Position numbers and translations under genes: made by a program. Source: Prinsepia uniflora (taxonomy: Eukaryota; Streptophyta; Magnoliopsida; Rosales; Rosaceae). From it: a stretch of 64,000 nt of DNA. The notes beneath the pieces are model-generated. The model did not search any database, was not told the origin of the DNA, and saw nothing but the letters and a program-made list of their open reading frames with translations. The first letter of the stretch is position 1, and each line of letters opens with the position of its first letter. Shown here piece by piece: positions 25,343 to 35,880 of the stretch. The DNA is taken from positions 4,228,501 through 4,292,500 of the forward strand of contig CM064862.1 in NCBI GenBank assembly GCA_032719365.1, in the 5' to 3' direction.

Positions 25343-26687
25343 ATTATTAGGCTCATCAATAACCACTTTGATACCAAGTCGAGATTACAAAGTTGGGCCA
25401 ATGGCCTATTCCTTTCCACACATATTGCAACTAATTTGGGGATACCAAGACACATCCCAAAAAACGTTTTGATAACCGTGCTTGGTCATGCTCCTTGCAT
25501 GAAAAAATAAACCGAACTTCTGAAATTACCTGTAACATCTATCGGATAAGGGATAATGGTGTCGTTCATATCTATGTCCATGCCTCGGTATCTAGATTAG
25601 CCCTGATCTCTCTGCAACGATAGACTATGCGGCTCAATTCCGAGTTGCACACACCTCCGAAGTCATTGGAGTTGTCTACCTTCCAATTCAAAGATCTAAA
25701 CTTGAAGCTTTCGGCCTAAAAGTCGAGCTCCATATTTCGGTGTTCCCCGCATCCAAACCTTCAGGTTTCTAACTCAAGATGACCACAGCGGCTCAATTAG
25801 AGTATTGCTAAGATTGGTTTCATGCTTAGAGATCTCAAACGATTTAGCGATTCACGAATCGTTTTTTTCAATTTTTCACGGGTTTTCGGGTTAAATTTTC
25901 AAATTTCAGAATCTCTCACTCTCCTATTTTCCTTCACCAATTCTTTCACTCTGCTCTCTAACCCTCACGTCCTCCCCAGTTTCTCTCTATTTTCCACCAC
26001 CACTTTCTTATGGCTAGCACACACACTCCCCATGATCACCATAACACCCATATATAAAAATGGAACAAGCCCAAGGTTGGTGGGCAGTGACCAATGGGAT
26101 GAGAGAGGAAATATTTAGTCCCTCAGCTAAAATATTTCATATGAAAAGACCAAAATACCCTTGGCTTAATAATTACCAAAATGCCCCTGATCTTTTTAGA
26201 CTCGTAACAAACTTATCTGACTTCCAATTTTGACATACCGCCTATCTACGAATTAGGAGTCAGAGACCTTCGCAATGGTCCTTCCATAATGTCCATTGAA
26301 GGCCCGAGTAAAAAAGTCAACAGTTGACGCTTCCAATGGGCAAAATCGTCATTTCCAACAAATTTTTCCAACTTTTATTTTCCTCGGAGATCCAGGTCGT
26401 TAAATAATCGGTGGATTGCCACCGAACATCTTTCTAACTGTTTAACCCAACGAACCTATTAATTTTATCCGACGTATTTGCACCTGTTGCCCAACAAATA
26501 TTCTCCCTTCAGCTGGTGGCCGCCCAACCATTCAACATATCATTATCTTCCATCGTACAATCAGTTTTAAGAGTTCTAAGTCTTTTGTTTCAAAGTTTTT
26601 GCTTAACTGTGTCAGTAATAATTAATGTCTACATTAAAGATTGGAATCATTATAATAGCTTAGTGTTAACTAATTAGTGCACTGTCT
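25343..26687. other. Intergenic region with an old LTR-like fragment
   Basis: No gene is visible. The part at about 26100-26400 shares phrases with the long LTRs at 43-64 kb when read on the minus strand: an accgcct-tctacg block, a cluster of gtcaac motifs, and gcaaaatcgtcattt. It is most likely a degraded relative of the same LTR group. The 25560-26090 part is unassigned. Confidence 0.45.
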
Positions 26688-27230
26688 TTAATTTTTTGGC
26701 AATGTCGCTACTACTTTGCGAACGAAGGGAGTAGCTGGATTTTGGCAATGTCGAGCGGGAAGCACCAATAGCCCACCTGAAACCGGATTCAATAATGTAA
26801 ATATTGATCCACTCTGATCAGCCTTGATCAGCCACCCTTCAATGCACCCAACAAATATATAATTTGGGTCATCGCCATCGGGCAAATCTAAAAAGTTAAA
26901 GTTAAACTCAGAATCTCTTGAAAATCTTTTAGGGCCAAGGCTAGTAGCAAGAAGCCATGGACGTCCAAGGGCAGGACGACACCGTTTGGTGGAAATTGCA
27001 GAATCAACAGCTTCCCGCCAAGAACGACAAACTGCCTTAAACCGAAGATAATCTTTTATGGGTAGCCGTTGTAGAATCAATTCCATTATATCTTGTGAAA
27101 ATTCTTTCGACTCACACTTGCTTCTGCTGCTGTTGCTCTCCTTAGTACTACTATTAACGCATTCCTCCTTCCTACTCCTACCTAATCTCTGTTGCCTGCC
27201 AACATTCTCGATATTCTTGTTCCTTGCCAT
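26688..27230 (-). CDS. Truncated F-box protein of the KIB1/DUF295 type
   Basis: A 180-residue frame starts with a basic, Ser-rich leader, then an F-box (about residues 47-76: FSQDIMELILQRLPIKDYLR...AVCRSWREAV). The beginning of a DUF295/KIB1 beta-propeller follows (RPWLLATSLG, YIFVGCIEGWLI, LLNPVSGGLLVLP). Family members usually run to 350-400 residues; this one stops after the first propeller segment. Downstream sequence (26100-26680) does not continue the domain and includes LTR-like DNA, so a 3' truncation is likely. The 5' UTR appears to hold an intron from about 27693 (GTATGC donor) to 27271 (CAG acceptor), so it may still be transcribed. It could work as a short F-box protein or be a pseudogene. 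Confidence 0.7.
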   Translation of the reverse strand: MARNKNIENVGRQQRLGRSRKEECVNSSTKESNSSRSKCESKEFSQDIMELILQRLPIKDYLRFKAVCRSWREAVDSAISTKRCRPALGRPWLLATSLGPKRFSRDSEFNFNFLDLPDGDDPNYIFVGCIEGWLIKADQSGSIFTLLNPVSGGLLVLPARHCQNPATPFVRKVVATLPKN

Positions 27231-28747
27231 TATCTGAACACTAAACGCTGAATTCTAACTTCTAATTACGCTGGTTGAAAACAAAAAAAAAATCAAAATT
27301 AATTACCAATACTACAAATAAAATACTGTTTGAAACTATGATAGGAACTGATCGAAACACACATCAAAACTATTAATGTCTTGTGAATGTATAGTTGGGT
27401 TTGGGTTATCTTAAACCCTAAATTCTAAATCCTTCATCTGATGGTTGAAAAGAATAATCAAGATTAATTAAATCCTATCAAATATTAGTAGGAACCGATC
27501 GATCGAAACACAAACTAAGATTATTAATTAAGGTCTCATGCATGCATATAATTATATATTTGTGTAGAGTAACCCTAAACCCTAAGGTCCCTAACAATTA
27601 TATATGTTTATAGGGAGAAATTAATTGTACGTAGTGTAGAATAATGATCAAATTAAACTCATCAAAAGCAGTTGTTAAAAGGGAAAAGCATACCTGATCC
27701 CGCACACGCTTGGCCACCACACAGAGAACTATGTATACGTACGTGATTTAATCAAGGTTATTTATCGCTTATATATTATAGAGAGATCGAGCGAGAGAAA
27801 ACTTCTACGCAGCTTTTTGTTAGTTTTCACCAAGGAATAAGGATATATCTAGGGTTTTTCTTTCTATTTTCAAATGTGGAGTGGGCTGATCCGCAGAGGG
27901 TTTTTAATTTTTGTTGTTGTCTAAAGTGCCCATTGCCTGACGGAAATCAAAACTCGTAGGGCAAGACGTTGGCGAGAAGAAAAACCATTTGGTGCGTAAA
28001 AATGTTGATTTTCCCATTAAATTTTTCTTATTTGTCAGGTAACATTGAATATAACAACGAATATCATTGGTCGTCAACACTTCACATTGACCACTTGTTG
28101 CCCGTTGAATAATTAGTAATTGCCTTGTGACACATCTTGACTGAGTTAGAGTCTAATCATATAAACTACGTATGTCCATTTCTTCTTCTTCCTCGCTGCT
28201 CACAACTCTCCCTCTCTCTCACTCACTCACTCACTCACTTATTTATAATTCACCGACAATCATCATCTCATCACCATTTTGACTACCAATAAAATTTCTC
28301 TCAATCACTAATATACTAAGTCGAAGGTTTGAGAAATTTAATTTTTATAGTTTTGAAATTTTGATTTTCAATTGGAAACTAACACTACATGAAATTGGTA
28401 GTTGCCTGATAGACCATCACCCGACGAAGACATTTTCTTCGTCTAAGCTATGCCCAATGAACAAGAACCCTTGTCGGGCTAGAGGTTAGCGGGAAGAAAA
28501 TCCATTTGGCGCTTAAAAATGGTTGGCATGCCAATGGATTTTTCGTGTTTATCGAGAACCTTGAATATAATGATGAATTACCTTTGTCGGATAATATGTA
28601 TCATTGATCATATATTACCCAACGAATCATTAAAAATTACTCTAAAAAGAACCTTCGTCAGGTAAGAGTCTAAACACATTAACTATACAAACACCCTTTT
28701 CTTCTTTCGTTTCGCCCACAACTCTCTCTCAAAGTGCTGTATATATA

Positions 28748-28778
<31 letters not shown>

Positions 28779-29444
28779 CTCTTTCTCTCTCTCTCTCACT
28801 CACTAGCTTACCAACAATCATCTTCTCATCACCATTTTGACTACCAAAAAACTTCCTTTCTATTAATCACCAATATACTAATTTTGAAGATTTGAAATTT
28901 TTTTTTTATAATTTTGAATTTTTGATTTTTTGATTGGAAACTAGTGTAGAGGCTAAAATGCCTATATAAATCTTCCTAGCTCCCAACGCAAATTAGTCGT
29001 TGAAAATTTTAAGATAGAGTACATTAAAAGTTAGAATTCTTACATTATAAGCTTCATACAATTCGTAATGAGAATCCGACTTCATATTTTAATTCTCGTT
29101 ACAAAGGAATGTAATTAACCAATTGACCATTCGTTAAAAAATAATAATCATTGCGTCATAAACCGGGTCTCTGACTCTCTGCAAAAGCCCAAACCGACAT
29201 TAGAATGTTGGGCTTGGGTTGATTTTTCCGATCCTTAAATCCAAAGATTCCATCACCAACACGCGAAAGGTCCATCTCCAGAATTCACTAGTCCAGACAC
29301 GTCATCGTCGTCTCTTGATTTATTTCCAGTCGATCACTCCACGGGTTTAGTTCAGGAAGCTTCGATTCCATTCCACCTTCCATATTTCCTAACCACAAAC
29401 CCTAACCCTGATCCCATTCTCTCTTCATCAACAGTGCAAGAACC
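27231..29444. other. Intergenic DNA with a diverged 0.5-kb duplication and microsatellites
   Basis: Two diverged direct copies (about 27925-28375 and 28450-28945) share blocks such as CATCATCTCATCACCATTTTGACTACC, ACCAATATACTAA and ATTGGAAACTA. Between them, at 28383, CACTACATGAAATTGGTAG followed by CCCGACGAAG suggests a CACTA-like terminus. The second copy contains (TA)n and (TC)n tracts at about 28740-28800. No gene. The last 250 bp before 29445 are the SC35 promoter and leader. Confidence 0.5.
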
Positions 29445-32400
29445 ATGTCTCACTTTGGGAGGTCTGGCCCTCCGGACATTTCAGACACCTACTCTCTCCT
29501 CGTCCTCAACATCACCTTCCGTAAGTTCTCTCCGTATCTGTTTCTGCTTCCATTTTTGTTGTTGTTGTAATTCAGTGGTGGTAGCATGTTGATTTACTTA
29601 ATTCAAATAGGTACGAGTGCTGATGATCTGTTTCCGCTTTTCGATAAGTATGGCAAGGTTGTCGACATCTTCATCCCCAGAGACCGAAGGTTTGTTCAGA
29701 TAAAGCTTTTTTTATTACTATATTCGGCTTTAGTTCCTGAGAAATTGAATATCTTTGATATTTTTTAATTGAATGTTGAAAATGAGTATCAGAAAATCGG
29801 CGTTACAATGAACGAAATGCAGATTCCTTATGATTAACATTATATATAAGTCGAAGTTCATTTTTCTTATTTGTAATCCTGTTTAATCATTATTTTTCTT
29901 ATTCTCACGGATGCTGAGAAGATATGGGAATTGGACGGTTTTGATCATCTATTAATCGTGTTTGGAGGAGCAATTTAGCTTCTCTTGCGGTGGAGGACTA
30001 GGAAATTGTAGGAATTGCAATTTGAAGTTATGTCCTTTCCCCTTAAGTTTTTGGTTTTATAGAAAACTAATTTTGTATGTTTATCCTCTTGCGGTTTAGG
30101 ACTGGCGAGTCTAGGGGATTTGCTTTTGTTAGATACAAATATGCAGATGAGGCACAGAAAGCAGTTGAAAGGCTCGATGGTATGCAAAGTTTATTATCAT
30201 TGCTACTGTTTGTTACCTTAATAGGCTTAATTACTTTCCCTATTTTTGTTAACTTGTGCATCTGAATGGATTCGGTAACTGTAAATACTTTTCAGGAAGA
30301 GTTGTCGATGGTCGGGAGATAACTGTTCAGTTTGCAAAATATGGGCCAAATGCAGAAAGGATGTAAGTTTATCATTTCTCTATTTTTCTCATATAGTAGA
30401 TTCTTCTGGCTGAAGCTTATTTTGGGTACCGTATGTGGCTTGCTGTATGTTTAAAAATGACAATTAAAGCATGACACAAAAGTATTAAGTAATAATAGCA
30501 TGACAATAGATAAAGAGAAAGCAATACACAAAAGTAGAAGCTATGTATAAACTTATTTTGGATTTGATTATATATAGGTAGAAGAAGATATTTGTGAGAT
30601 AAAGCTTTTTTAAGTTTTGCAACAAGGGTGAGAAATTCCGTCTACGTCATTGTATGAGAATGGTAAGTAAATGTTGGAGTAAGACTTGAACACAAAAACA
30701 TCCAAGATATTTTGATAATACCAAGAAATGACCATCTTAGAAAGTAGAGTGCGATGTATTATATATTACTCCTTTATATGGATTAAATCATATTAAGGAG
30801 AGAGTTAAGACTTTCATATATTTTGAAACAAAACGAATGATTTAATCCAAGTTAGAAAGTGATAATTGTTATTATGTTAACTAGCCTCACTGCAGGCGAC
30901 TCCGCGCCTGCGTGAGGCTTTTCGTCGCGCTCCATGTGACGTCTTTCGTTACCCGAGATTACGTTATTTCCTATTTATAATTCTTGAGTCTAAAAAAGAC
31001 AAAATATATGGATTTAACCAAGAACTTAATTCAACAACTTCTATTTATAATTCTTGTACCTAAGATATAGAAACATGATCAGTGATCATCCAAATTTCAT
31101 TCATGTACTATCAATTATCCAAACATCAACTGTACATCCAAATCCAGAGCTTGTTAAGTAAGCCAACCCTGTAAGCACCTTAGTGATGTCTGCAAAATAA
31201 AATCATCTCCAATCTATTCATGCTATAAATGTCCATGAAAATAGAATCACAATTTCCAAATCGAATTTAGAATATAAAGAGCGAAATCCACCACGATGTT
31301 TCCAATCAAATTTTGCTATGCAATCTGTTTAATAAATTTACTCAGATAAACGAAGAGGTGTCAATGGAATCCACATACGCATAATAGAATTATAGAAACA
31401 TATGTTTTCGAAACTTTTAAGTTTTACTCGGAAATTTGTTCAAATATAAACTACTTCCCCAATCTTTCCAAAAAACCAACCTGCAAGACGAACATACACA
31501 ACTAATGCCAACAAAAATGCTTTGAAAAATGAATCAAATTGAAAATGATAAACGTAGAAAAGAAGTAAGAAAATAAAAGAGATAAGAGCAACAAATCGAT
31601 GACTCCCTGAAGCAAATTGAAAACGATGTCACCCATGTCTTCACCTGCAGCATATACAGATCCATCATTTCTGATGTATTTAAATAAAAAACGAAAACGT
31701 TATCCTACAAATTCCCCCAAACTCTTTAAACATTCAATGCCTATTTTGTAAGAAACAGAGAACCACTTTCACAGCTCGATATTGCAGATTACAAAATGAT
31801 CATGAATATCCAAATACCATTTCAAATTAAACAAATAGATGACTGCAAGAGTAAAAAAGTGGAAAAATAATATATGTACACTAATGTAATCATCTGATCT
31901 GATGATTCTACCTCACTTTACATAAAACTAATGTTATATCTATGCATTGTTTCCATCGATTCCCAGCATGGCAAGCTGATATGACAAAAAAAAAATATAA
32001 TTTTCTTAAAAAACTGTATCTTTATACATATCATCAATACCAGCCACAATCCATTAAAACATTTTCTGATAATTCATTGTTTCTATGCAAATGTCAATGA
32101 GTTGTTGAGATTCATTGGAGGCATGGAAATAGAATATGGTGTTTGTTTATGGACCTTTTCGTTTGTCTTGATATAATTGACTAATTGTTACTCTTTTCTT
32201 TTATAGATAAGTAGCTAGTCATGACTCATAACTCTTAAGTCACTCAAGAAAACTAAGGAAAAGAGACGACCGTGTGAATGAAGAAGCTCAACCACCGGTA
32301 AAGGCATGACCTTGACAAAACAATAAAATGATGGAAAGACGCCTTAGAGCATACAACAACATGCATAAACAAACTTGGATCCCACAATATTACAGAACAT

Positions 32401-35400
32401 TGCAATACAATTCGTTTGTTTATGGACCTTCCCTCTGCTCTAATGGTGTTTCTACCTCGCTGCCTTTGTCACTGTTTTATGTTAATATTACAGAACAATT
32501 TCACAAAAAGCGAATAAAATCGATATAAATAAGAGAAGCCAATAAAATGCAAAAGACACAGAGAAAACCAAGGCAGTGATTATAGGAGACAGAGTTTCTA
32601 TTTCCATTTTTCCCTATGATTTTATCAGACAGAATATACCATCATGGAGATTGGAGGGGAAGGGGAAGATTCTACCTGATTAATGGCACAAACAGCAGGC
32701 ACATTCAGGTCAAAGAGTACTCTATATACAGTTTCTTTGAACTGCCGTCTTGATGCTTTTGCAGATTCAGTATCTAGACCAAAAAGAAAAAAGCACTTCA
32801 AGTGGATGAAGAGCATACCTCATGAAGGATAAAGACCACTATCATACCACAGATAATTGATCAACCAGTGCAAGATATAACTTTAGGGGCCATTGATAGA
32901 TAGCAACTCACCATCATAATGACATATTGGTAAAGACAACCACAGGCTGCATAAATGGTTTCACCTGCATCCTAAATAGAGACATAATTACATATCAGCT
33001 ACACCCACTATCTAAGATTCAAAGGCAATGCATCAATAGTACAACAGACGTGCATATAAGTTCAGTCTCTTCTGTACTTCTCTTAACTATATGAGAGACC
33101 TGCAATCCCATTTACAATTTACTTATAGTCACTCACTCATCATTAACATCAGAATTTCAGAATATCAGAATAAAACTACAGACTCACCTACGACATGAGA
33201 GTTGAGAGGTAAATGTCGCATTACAGGTTCTTCTATGACGCACATAAGAACTTCGTTTGTATCTCGAGTGCGTATGCATTTCTTTTGCAGTAACTCCACT
33301 TCATACAATGAATATGCAAAGCAACGAATTAAGTTAAGTTCCTCAAGAAGCAAATAGATACAGTATGTACATGTATGTTGTAGGCAAGTTTTGACTTACA
33401 GATGACTCCACAAAAGCGGTTACATGTTCTTGGCATACCAGCTTTACTAAGTTTGCTATCGAAAATCTCGCGGAGTGCCTGCAGCATATGATCATTTCAG
33501 ATGTACAACACTTGGAAACATAACAATATATTCATCTCAATTATTAACATAACAATATATTCATCTCAATTATTACAACATGAAGCCTTTATTGTTAGGA
33601 GTTGAAACTAATTAGGAAGTTGAATTCTTATGCACCAACAAAGTATACACCTAACTTGGTAAGCAATGGCAGGCCTAAAATCATCCACATAATTCTTGAG
33701 GTTTCTCTTCAGACATCTTTCGTTACCCGAGATTACGTTATTTCCTATTTATAATTCTTGAGTGAAAAAATAACAACATATATGGATTTAACCAAGAACT
33801 TAATTCAACAGCTTCTATTTATAATTCTTGATGGCAGTTTACTTCGTTATTTAGTTGTTAACATAATAAGCTTCGTCATTCATGCTTAGTTGTACTTTAC
33901 TTTTATGTTTCCAATCAATTTCTGCTATGCAATCTTTATTTTTCTCATATAGTAGATTCTTCTTTTCCCCTCCTATTTGTTTAAAATTGTTTCAAATATT
34001 GGGTAGGTTTCTCTTTATATCCCTCAACCCCCCTAGTGCTAACATTATTTATGGACAATTGTTGTTGGCGTCTTCTATTCTGTTTGCTATATGGTTACCT
34101 GTGCACTTGCTTAATATTCTTACATTCTCGTTTTTGCCAGTGCTCTTTTTTCAGTTGCATACCCTCGGTTGTGTTAGCAATTTCATTATGTCGCGGTTTT
34201 AATGTGCTAAAGGATCATTAAACCTTTTGGATCTAATTAACAAAAGTGATAGAACCTCGCACTGTATTTAGTTCAGCACCAATAAAAAATCCACTTCATA
34301 GAAAAAACTGAAAATCACCCCTTTTGGTTTCAAGGAGTTTTGGTTGTGAAACTGAAGCTTGTTTATCAAGCTGAAGGGATTCTGATGTGGATTCTATACC
34401 CTTTATCTGACGGATGTTTATATATTGTATTTGCACTTGGTATGTTGGTTATGTGGTATTTCAACTGTATTGGTAATGGAATTGAACTTTGAAAAGCTGA
34501 TTATGTTTGTTGTGTGGCTTCCACTTACCTTTTCAACCTTGAAAGGCTGATTATGTTTGTTGTGTGGCTTCCACTTACCTTTCTTTTTCCTTTTTTCCCT
34601 TATTTCAGTCATAAAGGAAGGATTTCTGAAGCTCTACCAAAATCAAGGCACAGATCAAGAAGTCGCAGTCCACGAAGAAGGTCAGTCCCTCATGGTCATG
34701 GTCCTCCCTCTTTTTTACAGATACCATTCTGTCATATTTTGAGGACCCTAAACTTCACCTCTTATATCACTATTGTCTAGTGAAGCGTTTCATACCTCAT
34801 CTTAAATTCTATTAGTAGTTACTTGATGTTTTCTAATTTCACTTCCCTATACTTCTATTAACTGTATTTTCAACTTGGTAACAAAAAGAGTCCTCTGGTG
34901 TTGAATTTATGTTTTCTGTGGTTTACCTATTTTTGTTTATATTGATATTGTTTTCATTTCAATTGTTTCATTATTATTGTTAGTAGTTTCAAAAGGTCCC
35001 TTCCTGTGTGGAGAACTGCGCTTGTCTTTTTCTTATCATCAGTATACCTTTTTAGATATGGAGACCAGATATCTTGGAAAGCAGTTGGTATCTTTACTGT
35101 TGATACCCCTTCATCCATACTGAATTTTGTGTTAGAACTTAATCTGATGTATCTAGCTGCCAATTTGAATGCATAGTATGGACAGTAAAGGACTCAGGTA
35201 CCATGGATAAGTTAATTTGGTTCTAAGGAACTTCAATATTTTAGCTGAGTTCTGTACAAATATTAAGATTATATAAGAAATTCTTTTGGTTCCTTTTATA
35301 AGCGCATAATATACTAGTGAAGGCATAATGCCTACGATTAAAAACCCTCCAGGTATAGAGATGACTACAGAGACCGTGACTACAGGAGGAAAAGTCGCAG

Positions 35401-35880
35401 TAGGAGTTGGGATAGGTACGGCCGTGATAGATACCACAGGAGGGACAGAGACTATCGTAGACGAAGCAGGAGCCGCAGTGTCAGTCCTGATTACTATAGG
35501 AGCAGGAGAAGGGGGCGCTGTGATGATGAAAGTCCATTTCGAAGTCGTAGTCGGAGTTCGATTCGAAGTCGTTCCTTTGATGGGTTTGAAGCTGTGCTAA
35601 TCATCCTTTTAAGTTCTACATATAATCAAATGCTAGTTTTTTTTCTTTTAACCATCTTTATCTTTAAATTAATACTAATCTGTATTGCAGTGGTTCTCCT
35701 GGTCGTAGCATAAGTCCTCATAAGAGCCTGTCCCCACTAAGCAAGAGCCGCAGTGCCAGCCCTGATAGATGCAGTCGCGATGGACGATTCCCTGCTTCTC
35801 GAAGTGTTTCCCCACGCCACCATCATACTGATGATTCTCGTAGCCCATCCCCTCAAAATGCAGATGTTGATGTGAGTTGA
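29445..35880 (+). CDS. SC35: SC35-type serine/arginine-rich splicing factor
   Basis: A seven-exon gene, predicted 264 residues: 29445-29520, 29611-29689, 30100-30179, 30296-30362, 34609-34680, 35353-35583 and 35691-35880. The start MSHFGRSGPPDISDTYSLLV matches plant SC35. One RRM follows, with RNP2 (LLVLNI) and RNP1 (RGFAFVRY); it ends near VQFAKYGPN. An RS domain with RSRSRSPRRR and many Arg-Ser and Arg-Asp repeats comes next. SC35 binds exonic enhancers and recruits U1 and U2AF during spliceosome assembly in nuclear speckles. Exon 6 ends at a GG|GTTTGA donor, supported by phase. The last GAT is followed by a consensus GTGAGT, so an alternative end splices to a GATTGA at 35972, changing only the final residue or two. 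Intron 4 is 4.2 kb because of mobile DNA. Confidence 0.92.
30884..30918. repeat. GC-rich hairpin at the edge of the intron insertion
   Basis: Left arm GCCTCAC-T-GCAGGCG and right arm CGCCTGC-GTGAGGC pair perfectly apart from one bulged T, with loop ACTCCG. It is an island of GC in very AT-rich intron DNA. Confidence 0.9.
32676..32971 (-). pseudogene. ARP8 (actin-related protein 8) gene fragment
   Basis: Two exon pieces with good splice borders, 32912-32971 (MQVKPFMQPVVV then, in a shifted frame, SLPICHYD) and 32676-32773 (TESAKASRRQFKETVYRVLF, DLNVPAVCAINQ), match the actin-fold core of plant F-box actin-related protein ARP8. A one-base deletion in the first piece breaks the frame. The intron between them is kept, so it was copied at DNA level rather than by retroposition. 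It cannot make ARP8. Confidence 0.8.
33188..33478 (-). pseudogene. EMG1/NEP1 (18S rRNA pseudouridine methyltransferase) gene fragment
   Basis: Two exon-like pieces, 33400-33478 (ALREIFDSKLSKAG then MPRTCNRFCGVI) and 33188-33298 (ELLQKKCIRTRDTNE, VIEEPVMRHLPLNSHVVG), fit the C-terminal half of EMG1/NEP1 (RTxxRFCGxM...LLQK...NPVxxxLPxNS). The stretch that normally separates KAG from the PRT motif is missing. Donor sites GTAAGT and GTGAGT survive. It lies on the same strand as, and upstream of, the ARP8 piece, forming a two-gene chimera. Confidence 0.65.

Larger units (their letters stand above)
30881..33840 (-). mobile_element. Helitron-like insertion with captured gene fragments (candidate)
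   Basis: It lies inside SC35 intron 4. At its low end (30884-30918) is a strong hairpin: GCCTCAC and GCAGGCG pair with CGCCTGC and GTGAGGC around a six-base loop. It is bordered by CTAG, so the minus strand ends in CTAGT, the Helitron 3' rule (CTRRT). Captured EMG1 and ARP8 pieces both lie on the minus strand, matching this orientation. A block of about 120 bp (GACGTCTTTCGTTACCCGAG...) occurs at 30938-31060 and again at 33712-33832 in direct orientation. A second shared block (ATGTTTCCAATCAA) lies at about 31298 and 33906. The hairpin abuts CTAG rather than lying 10 bases away, and no 5' TC end was fixed, so family and borders are tentative. Confidence 0.5.

Noticed and set aside
35328..35600. 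90-residue Gly/Val-rich open frame in the SC35 region
   Set aside because: It is the shadow of the SC35 RS-domain exon in another frame; the RS frame fits the family and splice phases.
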